This document shows, one piece after another, positions 1 through 9,438 of a stretch of DNA of 10,259 nt; position 1 is the stretch's first letter; the number at the start of each line of letters is the position of its first letter. The notes beneath the pieces were generated by a model that did no database searches, had not been told where the DNA came from, and worked only from the letters and a program-made list of their open reading frames with translations. Origin of the DNA: Candidatus Kapaibacterium sp. (lineage in GTDB: Bacteria; Bacteroidota; Ignavibacteria; Kapaibacteriales; UBA2268); the NCBI GenBank assembly GCA_938038165.1, contig CALHRB010000136.1:1-10259 (forward strand), in the 5' to 3' direction. The translations under genes were made by a program, and so were the position numbers.

Positions 1-40
1 TAATAATGATAATTGGGATTAAAGAATTCATTAAAATAAC

Positions 41-70
41 AAATGAATGATTTCAGGAAATAAATGATTT
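41..70. repeat. Imperfect 13-bp direct repeat
   Basis: AAATGAATGATTT (41-53) recurs as AAATAAATGATTT (58-70), with 12 of 13 positions identical and a 17-bp period. It lies just beyond the pgk terminator in non-coding DNA. In such AT-rich sequence it may be chance. No function is inferred. Confidence 0.35.
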
Positions 71-73
71 TAT

Positions 74-105
74 AAAAAAGTGGACTGTCTTATATAGACA
101 GCCAC
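74..105 (-). terminator. Rho-independent terminator after pgk
   Basis: Read on the minus strand, GTGG plus CTGTCT (105-96) pairs with AGACAG plus CCAC (90-80) around a 5-base AT loop, giving ten base pairs with one bulged base at 84. A run of six T residues (79-74) follows directly. This is the standard intrinsic-terminator layout, and it starts 33 bases past the pgk stop codon, so it should end the gapA-pgk transcript. The matching U-tract is missing on the plus-strand side, so it looks one-directional. Confidence 0.88.
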
Positions 106-137
106 TGAACAAAGAATGATGTCTTATAAAAAAAAGT

Positions 138-1328
138 TTAAATTTCTAAGGCGGCGATGCCAGGTAAGACTTTTCCTTCGATATATTCGAGAGAAGCACC
201 ACCACCAGTAGAAACGTGAGTTATTTTGTTTTTAAAATTCATTTGTGAGATGGCAGCTGCAGAATCTCCTCCACCGACTATAGTGGTAGCTCCTTTGTCT
301 GTAGCTTCAGCCATAGCTTTTGCGACTGATAAAGTTCCTTTGGCAAAGTTACTCATTTCGAAGACACCCATCGGACCGTTCCAGAAAACTGTTTTGGCTT
401 CTCTGATTATATCCATGAAAGTTTCGATGGTCTTAGGACCTATATCCATACCAATCCAATTATCGGGGATTTCGATAATTGAAACTATTTTAGTTTGTGC
501 TTCATTCGAGAAATTATCTGCAATTAAAATATCTTGGGGAAGAATTAAGTGAACATTTTTTTCTTTTGCTTCATTTATTAATTGAAGTGCGAGTTCAACC
601 TTATCATCCTCGCAAATTGATTTTCCTATGTTTAAATCCATAGCTTTAAAAAAAGTGAACATCATTCCGCCACCAATTAAAATGGTATCGCATTTATGGA
701 ATAAATTACGAATTACATCAATCTTGCCTGAAATTTTTGCTCCACCAATAATAGCAACAAAGGGCTTGATGGGATTTTTGACAGCTTTACCAAGGTATTC
801 TATTTCATCGAGAAGTAATTTTCCTGCAACTTTGGTTTCAAAATATTTAGTAACGCCTTCGGTGCTTGCATGGGCTCTGTGTGCTGAACCAAAGGCATCA
901 TTGACATAAACATCTGCTAATTCTGCTAATTGTTTGGCAAACTCCGTATCGTTTTTTTCTTCTTCTTTATGGAATCTAAGATTTTCCAGCAAAACAATAT
1001 CACCTGTTTCTGCTTTGGATATAGCATTTTTTGCAATGTCGCCGATACAATCCTCAGCAAAAATGACATTATAGCCAAATTTTTCCTTTAAATACTCTGC
1101 AACAGGTGCAAGGCTGTATTTTGGATTTCTTTCACCTTTGGGACGCCCTAAATGTGAAATTAAAATTGGGATACCATGGTCATCAATTATCTTGTCAATA
1201 GTGGGGAGTGACTCTTTTATTCGGGTATCATCGGTTACTGTTCCATTTTCATCAAGTGGAACATTATAATCCACTCTCACTAATACTTTCTTTGATTCAA
1301 AATGAACATCATAAATTGTTTTAATCAT
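138..1328 (-). CDS. pgk: Phosphoglycerate kinase
   Basis: Cytosolic enzyme that transfers the acyl phosphate of 1,3-bisphosphoglycerate to ADP, the first ATP-yielding step of glycolysis (reversible in gluconeogenesis). The 396 residues match the usual bacterial length. Visible family motifs in order: VLVRVDYNVPL (15-25), SHLGRP (58-63), LLENLRFH (113-120), DAFGSAHRAHAST (144-156), GGAKISGKI (195-203), GPMGVFE (318-324), GGGDSAAAI (352-360) and STGGGASLEYIEGK (373-386). These cover both the substrate-binding N-domain and the nucleotide-binding C-domain, so it appears intact. The ATG at 1328 is preceded by GGTGA (1332-1336), a match to the 16S rRNA tail. It starts 37 bp after gapA, whose product makes its substrate, and is followed by a strong terminator, so the two are probably co-transcribed. 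Confidence 0.98.
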   Translation of the reverse strand: MIKTIYDVHFESKKVLVRVDYNVPLDENGTVTDDTRIKESLPTIDKIIDDHGIPILISHLGRPKGERNPKYSLAPVAEYLKEKFGYNVIFAEDCIGDIAKNAISKAETGDIVLLENLRFHKEEEKNDTEFAKQLAELADVYVNDAFGSAHRAHASTEGVTKYFETKVAGKLLLDEIEYLGKAVKNPIKPFVAIIGGAKISGKIDVIRNLFHKCDTILIGGGMMFTFFKAMDLNIGKSICEDDKVELALQLINEAKEKNVHLILPQDILIADNFSNEAQTKIVSIIEIPDNWIGMDIGPKTIETFMDIIREAKTVFWNGPMGVFEMSNFAKGTLSVAKAMAEATDKGATTIVGGGDSAAAISQMNFKNKITHVSTGGGASLEYIEGKVLPGIAALEI

Positions 1329-1365
1329 ATTTCACCAAGTTAAAAAGTTAGTTTAAAGTTGAGTA

Positions 1366-2364
<999 letters not shown>

Positions 2365-2367
2365 TTA

Positions 2368-2376
2368 ATCACCTTT
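2368..2376 (-). promoter_or_regulatory. Strong ribosome binding site of gapA
   Basis: On the minus strand this reads AAAGGTGAT, three bases before the ATG. Its AGGTGAT part is fully complementary to the AUCACCU segment near the 16S rRNA 3' end. It supports 2364 as the start and suggests efficient translation, in contrast to several other genes in the window. Confidence 0.65.
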
Positions 2377-2467
2377 AAATTTATGAATTAAATATTATTA
2401 TCGACAAAATAGTAAATGTGTTTGCTAAAATATGATTAAGTTGAATTTACAAAAATAACAGAAAAAA

Positions 2468-3061
2468 TCAGCTACTGCCTAAAATTTTCTTAATTTCGTC
2501 CCTTATTTTAGCAGCATTTTCGTAATCTTCGTCCTGAATGGCTTTGTCAAGTTGTTGTTGCAATTGCTCCAATTTCGAAGAAGGTTTAGCTTGCGGTTTT
2601 TCTTTTTTAAGAAATTGAAGCTCTCCTTCGTCTTCCTCATCCATATCCTGCTCTTCACCCTGTGGTAGAATACCAGTTTCGTTTAAAATTTGAGCTTCAA
2701 CGTAAATTGGAGTATTGCAGCGAACAGCGAGAGCTATAGCGTCGCTTGGTCTTGCATCGATCTCAATACCTGAATCATCAAACAATAATTTAGCAAAAAA
2801 TGTTCCATCTCTTAATTCATTTATGTAAACTTCTGTGAGAGTAATATTAAATGCATCTATAATAGATTTCACCAAATCGTGAGTCATAGGACGAGGCGGA
2901 ACAACTCCTTCCATTTCAAGAGCAATGGCTTGCGCTTCGAAAGCCCCGATAATTATTGGTAATCTTCTGTTACCATCAACTTCTTTTAAAATCAATGCGT
3001 AAGCATTGCTACTTGCCGGACTTGCTGACAAGCCAAGAACAACTAATTGTATTTTTTCCAT
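2468..3061 (-). CDS. Bifunctional nuclease (BFN/DUF151) domain protein with C-terminal UVR motif
   Basis: A 197-residue protein. Residues 1-133 form a BFN (DUF151) domain, recognised by NAYALIL (19-25), LPIIIGAFEAQAIA (34-47), PPRPMTHDL (55-63) and ARPSDAIALAVR (103-114). An acidic linker follows (about 136-147, rich in D and E), then a Lys/Pro-rich stretch. The end is a UVR motif (164-193), a helical pair with the core DEDYENAAKIRDEI, as in UvrB, UvrC, McsA and ClpC. A few BFN homologues have been reported to have DNase/RNase activity, but most, including this one, are uncharacterised; the UVR motif usually mediates protein contacts. The ATG at 3061 fits the conserved N-terminus, but no Shine-Dalgarno site is visible. 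It follows etfA by 62 bp. From memory, a BFN-UVR gene also follows etfBA in many Bacteroidota. The biochemical role is uncertain. Confidence 0.9.
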   Translation of the reverse strand: MEKIQLVVLGLSASPASSNAYALILKEVDGNRRLPIIIGAFEAQAIALEMEGVVPPRPMTHDLVKSIIDAFNITLTEVYINELRDGTFFAKLLFDDSGIEIDARPSDAIALAVRCNTPIYVEAQILNETGILPQGEEQDMDEEDEGELQFLKKEKPQAKPSSKLEQLQQQLDKAIQDEDYENAAKIRDEIKKILGSS

Positions 3062-3123
3062 TTAATTTTTTTGCTTTAATAAATAATATGAGACTTAACT
3101 CAAAAAAAACTATTGCTAATCTG

Positions 3124-4116
3124 TTATTTACCAGTAAATTTTTTGACTTTTTCGGTTAATTTTGGCAGTACCTCAAATATATCTCCAATGATACCATAAT
3201 CGGCAACTTTAAAGATAGGAGCATCTTTGTCTTTGTTTATTGCCAGAATAAATTTTGAGGATGACATTCCTGCTAAGTGCTGAACTGCCCCGGAAATTCC
3301 ACAGGCAACGTAGAGAGTTGGGGAGACAGTCTTCCCTGTTTGACCAACTTGCTCGCTATGAGGTCTCCAACCAGCATCAACCACAGCTCGCGATGCCCCG
3401 ACTGCTCCACCGAAAGCAGATGCAAGATTTTCAATAAGGTTATAATTTTCTGGACCTTTTATGCCTCTTCCACCTGAAACGATAATATCTGCTTCGAGAA
3501 CATCAAGTTTACCTTCATTTTTTACAACATTTTTGACAATGACTTTACAAAATTTATCATCAATCTGAAGATTTTTGTTTTGAATATTTAAATCAGGGGC
3601 TTCAGCCATAACCGAAGTGAATACATTTGGTCTTAATGAAAATACTTTGACATCACTGTTGATTTTTATGCTTATCTGTGCTTTACCAGCATAAACCGGT
3701 TTTTTGGCTACGATTTCATCATTTATAATATCCAATCCTACACAATCAGAAGTATATCCTGCTTCGAATTTGGCAGCTACTCGAGGGGCAAGTTCAAGAC
3801 CTGTTGCGTTTCCAGAAAATAATAATAATGTTGCATCATTTTCTTTTGCTGCATCTTTTATGATTTCGGCATAAGCTGTAGATGAATAGCCGCTAAGATT
3901 AGAAACATTAGTTAAAATAATATTCGATAAGCCATAATCTTTGGCGGTATTTGCCTGAGATTCTGTTCCGTTAATCAAAATTCCAATCATTGAGTCAAAA
4001 GGTTCTGAGGAATTTTTAGATTTATCGAGCAAATTTCTACCGGCTGTAATTACTTCGTAAGAGGTTCTTTTTAAACCATCTTTTAGTGGTTCAAGAAATA
4101 ATAAAATTTTACTCAT
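3124..4116 (-). CDS. etfA: Electron transfer flavoprotein, alpha subunit
   Basis: FAD-carrying subunit of the soluble EtfAB heterodimer, which passes electrons from acyl-CoA and related dehydrogenases to the respiratory chain, usually through ETF:quinone oxidoreductase. The 330 residues are a normal length. The N-terminal half (about 1-195) is the alpha/beta ETF domain with the LAPRVAAKF region (109-117). The C-terminal FAD domain shows SGGRGIKGPEN (214-224), DAGWRPHSEQVGQTGKTV (247-264), GISGAVQHLAGM (273-284), AINKD (292-296) and ADYGIIGD (305-312). It has no extra ferredoxin domain. The ATG at 4116 has GGAG (4123-4126) six bases upstream. It follows etfB by 56 bp and precedes the BFN-UVR gene. 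No dehydrogenase partner or quinone oxidoreductase lies in this window, so the electron donor is unknown. Confidence 0.97.
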   Translation of the reverse strand: MSKILLFLEPLKDGLKRTSYEVITAGRNLLDKSKNSSEPFDSMIGILINGTESQANTAKDYGLSNIILTNVSNLSGYSSTAYAEIIKDAAKENDATLLLFSGNATGLELAPRVAAKFEAGYTSDCVGLDIINDEIVAKKPVYAGKAQISIKINSDVKVFSLRPNVFTSVMAEAPDLNIQNKNLQIDDKFCKVIVKNVVKNEGKLDVLEADIIVSGGRGIKGPENYNLIENLASAFGGAVGASRAVVDAGWRPHSEQVGQTGKTVSPTLYVACGISGAVQHLAGMSSSKFILAINKDKDAPIFKVADYGIIGDIFEVLPKLTEKVKKFTGK

Positions 4117-4172
4117 TTTTTTCTCCGTATCTTTTAGTTATCTAATTTATATTTTGAAATTCTAAGATGTAT

Positions 4173-4919
4173 TTATATAATTTTAGCCTCTTCGTGTAAG
4201 GATTTGATGATTTCCTCAATATCAGAGTCGGAGTCTGAAAGAATTTTGCCAATCCGCTTTCTCGAGGGAATTTCCATTCCAATCACAGAAACTTTAGTAT
4301 CAGTTTCGATGGGTGTTTTTTCATCAATTGGTTTTGATTTTGCCTTCATAATATCCGGCAGTTTAGGGTAGCGTGGTTCGTTTAACCCTTTTTGAGCACT
4401 GATGATGCAGGGGATTGAAGTTTCGACGATTTCTTTGCCACCTTCAATATCACGTTCTGCTGTAACTTTGTTTGCCTCAATTGTTAATTTCGAGACAACA
4501 GAAATTGAAGGCAAATCAAGTAATTCTGCAAGATATGATGGTAACTGAAAAGAATCAAAATCAATACTTTGGCGTCCTAAAAAAATGATATCAGGATTCA
4601 ATTCTTTGGCAACTTCGGCTATGTTTTTAGCGACAAAGTATGAATCGAAATATTTATCGGTTTTTACCAAAACAGCTCTGTCAACGCCCATAGCAAGGGC
4701 TGTACGTAATTGTTCTTTGGCAGTATCAGGTCCTACACAGATAGCAGTTACTGTGCCGCCGTTTTTTTCACGAAGTCTAAGTCCTTCTTCGATGGCATAT
4801 TCATCGTAGGGATTGACAATAAATTTGACACCTTGGCTATCCATTGATATGCCGTCTTTTCCAACGAGTATTCTTGTGGTTGTGTCGGGAACTCTTGAAA
4901 TACAGACCAGAATATTCAT
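4173..4919 (-). CDS. etfB: Electron transfer flavoprotein, beta subunit
   Basis: Partner of EtfA in the soluble electron-transfer flavoprotein. I start it at the ATG at 4919, giving 248 residues, because MNILVCISRVPDT is the family N-terminus and GGAG lies five bases upstream. An in-frame TTG at 4949 would add ten residues with no support. Motifs, numbered from that ATG: NPYDEYAIEEGLRLRE (36-51), GRQSID (115-120), AERDIEGGKEIVE (154-166) and the ETF-beta signature LNEPRYPKLPDIMKAK (179-194). The last two resemble the AMP-binding, non-bifurcating type of EtfB, which is inference from the motif. The C-terminal helix (about 233-245), which docks on EtfA in the family, is present. It lies 65 bp after uvrA and 56 bp before etfA. 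Confidence 0.97.
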   Translation of the reverse strand: MNILVCISRVPDTTTRILVGKDGISMDSQGVKFIVNPYDEYAIEEGLRLREKNGGTVTAICVGPDTAKEQLRTALAMGVDRAVLVKTDKYFDSYFVAKNIAEVAKELNPDIIFLGRQSIDFDSFQLPSYLAELLDLPSISVVSKLTIEANKVTAERDIEGGKEIVETSIPCIISAQKGLNEPRYPKLPDIMKAKSKPIDEKTPIETDTKVSVIGMEIPSRKRIGKILSDSDSDIEEIIKSLHEEAKII

Positions 4920-4924
4920 TAATT

Positions 4925-4928
4925 CTCC
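4925..4928 (-). promoter_or_regulatory. Ribosome binding site that sets the etfB start
   Basis: GGAG on the minus strand, in the context ATGGAGAATTAATG, lies five bases before the ATG at 4919. It also lies inside the extension that a start at the TTG at 4949 would imply. Position and family alignment both favour the downstream ATG. Confidence 0.75.
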
Positions 4929-4984
4929 ATAAAAATCTTTGTAAAACAATAAATAACAAAAATAATTAAAAATCTAATTAAAAT

Positions 4985-7891
4985 TTAATAAGAAGATAAT
5001 TCCTCTTTAAGATATTTTGCAGTATAACTTTTTTTGGATTTTAAAATTTCTTCGGGTGTGCCTGTAGCAATTATTCTACCGCCTTTTTCACCGCCTTCGG
5101 GACCAAGGTCAATAATTAAATCAGCACATTTAATAACGTCCATATTATGTTCAATAATGACAACAGTATTGCCTTTGTCAACAAGTTTATTCAGGAGTTT
5201 AAGTAAGATTCTGACATCCTCGAAATGCAAACCTGTTGTGGGTTCGTCTAAAAGATATATGGTTTTTCCAGTGCTAACCTTGGATAGTTCGGTTGCAAGT
5301 TTAACTCTTTGTGCTTCACCTCCAGAAAGAGTGGGTGCTTGCTGACCTAACTTTATATAACCAAGACCGACATCGAAAAGTGCTTCTAATTTCTTTTTGA
5401 TTTTTGGTATTTCAGAAAAAAATTCGAGAGCTTCTTCGACAGTCATTTCGAGAACATCAGCTATGTTTTTGCCTTTATATTTTACTTCCAATGTTTCATT
5501 ATTATATCTTTTTCCATTGCATGAGTCACAGGTTACGTAAACATCAGGAAGAAAATTCATTTCAATTTTCTTAATACCGCCACCTTCGCACTCCTCGCAT
5601 CTTCCGCTTTTGACATTGAATGAAAATCTGCCTGCTTTATAGCCTCTGACTTTTGATTCGGGAAGCATAGCAAAAAACTCTCTTATATGTGTGAAAATTC
5701 CTGTATAGGTTACTGGATTTGATCTTGGGGTTCTACCTATTGGGCTTTGATCAATTTCAATTACTTTGTCAATGTTTTCGAGTCCCTTGATGGATTTGTA
5801 GGGTAATGGGTTTGTCAAAGACTTGTAAAAATGTCGAGAAAGAATTGGATAGAGTGTGTCATTAATCAGAGATGATTTTCCTGAACCACTCATTCCGGTT
5901 ATGCAAATAAGAAGACCCAGTGGAATGGTAAGAGTAACATTTTTTAAGTTATTTCCACTTGCTCCCTCAAGAATTAAATACTTTCCGTTGGGTTGTCTTC
6001 GGATAGGGGGGAATTCAATTCTTTTTTTGTGAATTATATATTGAGCTGTAAGTGATTTACTTATGTTTATATTATTATTTTTTGATATTTCAGAAGGAGA
6101 ACCAGTTATTATTACCTCACCACCGTGAATTCCAGCACCAGGTCCCATGTCTATAAGGTAATCTGAGTTTGTTATCATTGCCTTGTCATGTTCAACAACT
6201 ATAACTGTATTTCCAAGATCCCGAAGTCTTTTTAATGAATTTATCAGTTTGTTGTTGTCATGCTGATGCAAACCTATACTTGGCTCGTCAAGAACATACA
6301 TTATGCCAACAAGTTCTGAACCTATTTGTGATGCAAGTCTAATTCTTTGTGATTCACCGCCTGATAGAGTTCTAACTGAACGATTTAATGAAAGATAAGA
6401 TAAGCCCACTTCAATGAGAAACCTGAGCCTCGATACGATTTCTTTTAATACAATTTTGGAAATTATCAGTCTTTTCTCATCCAGTTTTGTTGATAACTCA
6501 GAAAAGAATTTTAAAGATTTGTTAATATCGTATTGACAAACATCATATATATTTTTACCATCGATAAAAACATTAAGGTTTTCTACTTTAAGTCTACCTC
6601 CATTGCATACAGGGCAAGCACTGTTGGACATATATGCTTCGATATCTTTTCTGATTGATTCAGAGCTTGTATTTTGGTATTGATGCTTTAAGCTTGGAAG
6701 GATACCGATAAATTTATAGTGGTATGTTACAGCTCTATTGTCGCTGAATTTATATTCAACATCAATTTTTTGATCATCTCCTCCAAGGAGTAACTGATTT
6801 AACAGCTCTGGTGCTAACTCAGAAACTGGTTTGTCAAGATCTAATTTAATTTTTTTTGCATATGCAATAACTTGATTCCAAAGCCACATATCCCGCATTT
6901 TACCAAGGGGGGCGATTGCACCTTCGGCTATTGATAGAGTTCTGTCAGGAATAACAAGATTTATATCGAAATCACGGATTTCACCCATTCCATCGCAATG
7001 TTTACAAGCACCATATGGTGAATTAAAAGAAAACATATTCGGTGCTAATGACTCATAAGCTTTTCCGCAAGAAGGGCAGGAATAAGAAGTGCTGAATAAT
7101 TTCTCATTTTGATATTTTTCATTACCAGAGATTATCATCAATGTCCCTGAACCTTTATTTAAAGCAAGTTCGCAGGATTCGCTGATTCTGTGTTCGTGCT
7201 TTTCGTCAACAATTAATCTATCAACAACAAGATCAATGTCGTGAATGTTATATCTTCCAAGTTCCATTCCTTCCTCAATTTCTCTGAACTGCTTATCAAT
7301 CCTGACTTTGGTGAACCCCTGTTTGAGTAAATTTTCGAAAAGTTCACGATAATGTCCCTTGCGACCTTTTATTAAGGGCGAAAGTATCTGAATTTTTTGT
7401 CCTTTATAGTCTTTAATCAGCTCTTCAACAATTTGATCTTGGGACTTTTGCTCAACCGGTATTTTACATTCAACACAATACTGAGTTCCTATCCTTGCAT
7501 ACAATAGTCTCAGATAATCATAAATTTCCGTAACGGTGCCTACTGTTGAGCGGGGATTGTGACTGATTGTCTTTTGTTCTATAGAGATAGCTGGGGATAA
7601 ACCTTCTATTGAATCCACATCAGGCTTTTTCAGAACATCGAGAAACTGGCGAGCATATGGTGACAAACATTCAATATAACGTCTTTGACCTTCGGCATAT
7701 AGTGTATCGAATGCTAAACTTGACTTTCCAGATCCGGATAGTCCTGTAATAACAACAAATTTATCTCTTGGTATTTCTATGTTAATATTTTTGAGATTAT
7801 TTTCTCTGGCACCTTTGACAACTATCTTTGATAAATTTCCATTCTTAAGGTTAGTCAGTTCTTTACTATTTATTTTAATTTTATTGTTCAT
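4985..7891 (-). CDS. uvrA: UvrABC excinuclease, subunit A
   Basis: Dimeric ATPase of nucleotide excision repair that finds distorting DNA lesions and loads UvrB. The 968 residues are typical. First ABC module: Walker [10 protein letters not shown] (50-58), zinc module C272/C275/C296/C299, signature LSGGE (509-513), Walker B VLDEPS (533-538) and switch H568. Second module: Walker [10 protein letters not shown] (666-674), zinc finger C765/C768/C788/C791, signature LSGGE (855-859), Walker B LLDEPT (880-885) and H915. Two more CxxC pairs (C139/C142 and C426/C429) fit the third zinc site reported in UvrA structures. Every expected motif is present, so it should be active. The ATG at 7891 leaves about 22 residues before the conserved core, and I see no Shine-Dalgarno site. 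No SOS-type operator was recognised upstream. UvrB and UvrC are not in the window. Confidence 0.98.
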   Translation of the reverse strand: MNNKIKINSKELTNLKNGNLSKIVVKGARENNLKNINIEIPRDKFVVITGLSGSGKSSLAFDTLYAEGQRRYIECLSPYARQFLDVLKKPDVDSIEGLSPAISIEQKTISHNPRSTVGTVTEIYDYLRLLYARIGTQYCVECKIPVEQKSQDQIVEELIKDYKGQKIQILSPLIKGRKGHYRELFENLLKQGFTKVRIDKQFREIEEGMELGRYNIHDIDLVVDRLIVDEKHEHRISESCELALNKGSGTLMIISGNEKYQNEKLFSTSYSCPSCGKAYESLAPNMFSFNSPYGACKHCDGMGEIRDFDINLVIPDRTLSIAEGAIAPLGKMRDMWLWNQVIAYAKKIKLDLDKPVSELAPELLNQLLLGGDDQKIDVEYKFSDNRAVTYHYKFIGILPSLKHQYQNTSSESIRKDIEAYMSNSACPVCNGGRLKVENLNVFIDGKNIYDVCQYDINKSLKFFSELSTKLDEKRLIISKIVLKEIVSRLRFLIEVGLSYLSLNRSVRTLSGGESQRIRLASQIGSELVGIMYVLDEPSIGLHQHDNNKLINSLKRLRDLGNTVIVVEHDKAMITNSDYLIDMGPGAGIHGGEVIITGSPSEISKNNNINISKSLTAQYIIHKKRIEFPPIRRQPNGKYLILEGASGNNLKNVTLTIPLGLLICITGMSGSGKSSLINDTLYPILSRHFYKSLTNPLPYKSIKGLENIDKVIEIDQSPIGRTPRSNPVTYTGIFTHIREFFAMLPESKVRGYKAGRFSFNVKSGRCEECEGGGIKKIEMNFLPDVYVTCDSCNGKRYNNETLEVKYKGKNIADVLEMTVEEALEFFSEIPKIKKKLEALFDVGLGYIKLGQQAPTLSGGEAQRVKLATELSKVSTGKTIYLLDEPTTGLHFEDVRILLKLLNKLVDKGNTVVIIEHNMDVIKCADLIIDLGPEGGEKGGRIIATGTPEEILKSKKSYTAKYLKEELSSY

Positions 7892-7989
7892 TAAATAAGT
7901 AAAAAGATTTTTAATCGAAATTTAGTTACTTTATAAGATTGGTTTTATTTTATTACATTGAAAAAAAGTGGTATAATAATCAGAACAAT

Positions 7990-8430
7990 TCAGTAATCTA
8001 TGATTATGGTAACAGGACCATCGTTGACAAGTTCGATGTTCATCATTGCTCCAAACTTACCCGTTTCGATTTTTAAATCATAATTAGTTTTTAAATAATT
8101 CAACAATTTATTGAAAATTGGTTCAGAGATGTCAGGTCTTGCTGAATGAACAAAGCTTGGTCGAAATCCTTTTTTTGTGTCGCCATACAAAGTAAAATTT
8201 GAAATCAGCAGTATTCCGCCCTGAATTTCATTTACCGATTTGTTCATTTTCCCATTGTCATCTGAAAAAATTCTTAAATTTACGAGTTTGTTGCTCATCC
8301 ATTCAATAGATTTATCATTATCGGATTCATTTATAGCGATGAAGACAACAATGCCTTTGTCAATTTTACCGCAAATTTTCCCTTCTATTTCAACGCTTGC
8401 TTTCGAGACTCTTTGAACAACTGCTCTCAT
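7990..8430 (-). CDS. dtd: D-aminoacyl-tRNA deacylase
   Basis: Small dimeric cytosolic enzyme that hydrolyses D-amino acids wrongly attached to tRNA, a proofreading step outside the ribosome. The 146 residues match the DTD family length. The N-terminus MRAVVQRVSKASV is canonical. The first active-site motif reads SNFTLYGD (77-84), followed by TKKGFRPSF; the usual first motif is SQxxT/L, so the second position is Asn instead of Gln here. The Gly-cisPro motif that excludes L-amino acids is present as NDGPVT (136-141). The ATG at 8430 lies three bases after the batA stop and has no clear Shine-Dalgarno site, so translation probably depends on ribosomes finishing batA. No functional tie to Bat proteins is known to me. 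Confidence 0.96.
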   Translation of the reverse strand: MRAVVQRVSKASVEIEGKICGKIDKGIVVFIAINESDNDKSIEWMSNKLVNLRIFSDDNGKMNKSVNEIQGGILLISNFTLYGDTKKGFRPSFVHSARPDISEPIFNKLLNYLKTNYDLKIETGKFGAMMNIELVNDGPVTIIIDY

Positions 8431-8433
8431 TTA

Positions 8434-9438
8434 TCAAGGAATTTTTCTATAGATAACTAATATTAAAAATAGTTCAGAGAAAAGAATTAATCCAACAGCT
8501 ACCCCAAAAGGGAAAAATTCTTCGGATTTGCGATGGGATACGATTTCGTCTACAATAGTCTTTTCTAATTTATCGATTTCGTTGTAAATATTTTCGAGTG
8601 CTTTATTGTTGGTAGCTCTGAAATATTTTCCACCGGTGGTTTTGGCTATATCTTTTAACAATGCTTCATCTATTTCAACTTCCATATTGACATATTGAGT
8701 TCCGAAAGGGGTTTTGACGGGATAAGGAGCCATACCTCTTGTTCCAACGCCGATAGTATAGACTCGAATACCAAAAGTAGCAGCTATTTCGGCTGCCGTC
8801 ATTGGTGCAATCAAACCTCTGTTGTTAACACCGTCTGTTAGCAGAATAATAACTTTACTTTTTGCTTTACTATCCTTGAGTCTGTCAACGGCAGTTGCAA
8901 GACCCATCCCGATTGCAGTGCCATCTTCGATCATTCCAGATTTAACTGAAGAAAAAAGATTTTTCAATACGCTATGGTCAATCGTTATCGGGCATTGAGT
9001 GAAGCTTTGTGCGCTAAAAACAACCAGTCCTATTCTATCGTTTATTCTATTTTCTATAAATTGAAGGGCTGTCTTTTTTGCCGCTTCCAACCTGTTTGGT
9101 CTGAAATCCTCGGCAAGCATTGAACTGGATATATCAAGGGAAATAACTATATCAATCCCTTCAGTTTTTATTTTTTTATGGCTCGAAGAGATTTGGGGTC
9201 TTGCTAATATGAAAATTATGAATATAAGAGTAAGCAATCTTAGAATAAACGGCAAATGTCTCAATCTGACTTTGGCTGTCGGATTGATTGTTTTGATAAA
9301 ATCAGTTGTTGATAATTTTATTGGTGAGAATTTTTTATTTGATTGAAAAAAATACCAGACTATTAAAAGGGGAATTATAATAAATAACCAAAAAAACTCG
9401 GGATTGGCAAATTTTATGTTATACAAATGGTCAAACAT
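8434..9438 (-). CDS. batA: BatA-like von Willebrand factor A membrane protein
   Basis: A 334-residue inner-membrane protein with predicted helices at about 14-31, 61-80 and 309-330. A VWA domain (about 95-290) lies between the second and third helices. All metal-site (MIDAS) elements are visible: DISSS with D102/S104/S106, T174 in DGTAIG, and D202 in LLTDG. The charged loop between helices one and two and the RKIP end suggest that these face the cytoplasm and the VWA domain faces the periplasm (inference). Bat proteins were named from Bacteroides aerotolerance work and associate with MoxR AAA ATPases; their exact role is unsettled. The ATG at 9438 shares one base with the stop of the upstream gene (TGATG) and has AAAGGA (9449-9454) ten bases upstream, so it is translationally coupled. 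Unusually, dtd follows instead of batB. Confidence 0.92.
   Translation of the reverse strand: MFDHLYNIKFANPEFFWLFIIIPLLIVWYFFQSNKKFSPIKLSTTDFIKTINPTAKVRLRHLPFILRLLTLIFIIFILARPQISSSHKKIKTEGIDIVISLDISSSMLAEDFRPNRLEAAKKTALQFIENRINDRIGLVVFSAQSFTQCPITIDHSVLKNLFSSVKSGMIEDGTAIGMGLATAVDRLKDSKAKSKVIILLTDGVNNRGLIAPMTAAEIAATFGIRVYTIGVGTRGMAPYPVKTPFGTQYVNMEVEIDEALLKDIAKTTGGKYFRATNNKALENIYNEIDKLEKTIVDEIVSHRKSEEFFPFGVAVGLILFSELFLILVIYRKIP

Noticed and set aside
226..909. Plus-strand open frames inside pgk, with similar ones inside etfA, etfB and uvrA
   Set aside because: They lie wholly opposite genes with full family motifs and their translations resemble no protein I know, so they are antisense shadows.
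2461..2480. CAG-TAG-CTG followed by T6 at the end of the BFN-UVR gene
   Set aside because: A three-base stem is too weak for an intrinsic terminator.
3062..3123. Possible small hairpin (TGAG/CTCA) between etfA and the BFN-UVR gene
   Set aside because: Only four base pairs, with the T-run before rather than after it, so it is not a credible terminator.
4957..4964. TATTTTTG on the minus strand before etfB, fitting TAnnTTTG
   Set aside because: No TTG-type upstream element about 20 bases away, and such matches are frequent in runs of A/T. I do not call it a promoter.
7960..7990. Perfect TATAAT on the plus strand at 7972-7977 between uvrA and dtd
   Set aside because: No -35 element at the right distance (TTGAAA is only 8 bases away) and no plus-strand gene follows, so it is most likely chance in AT-rich DNA.
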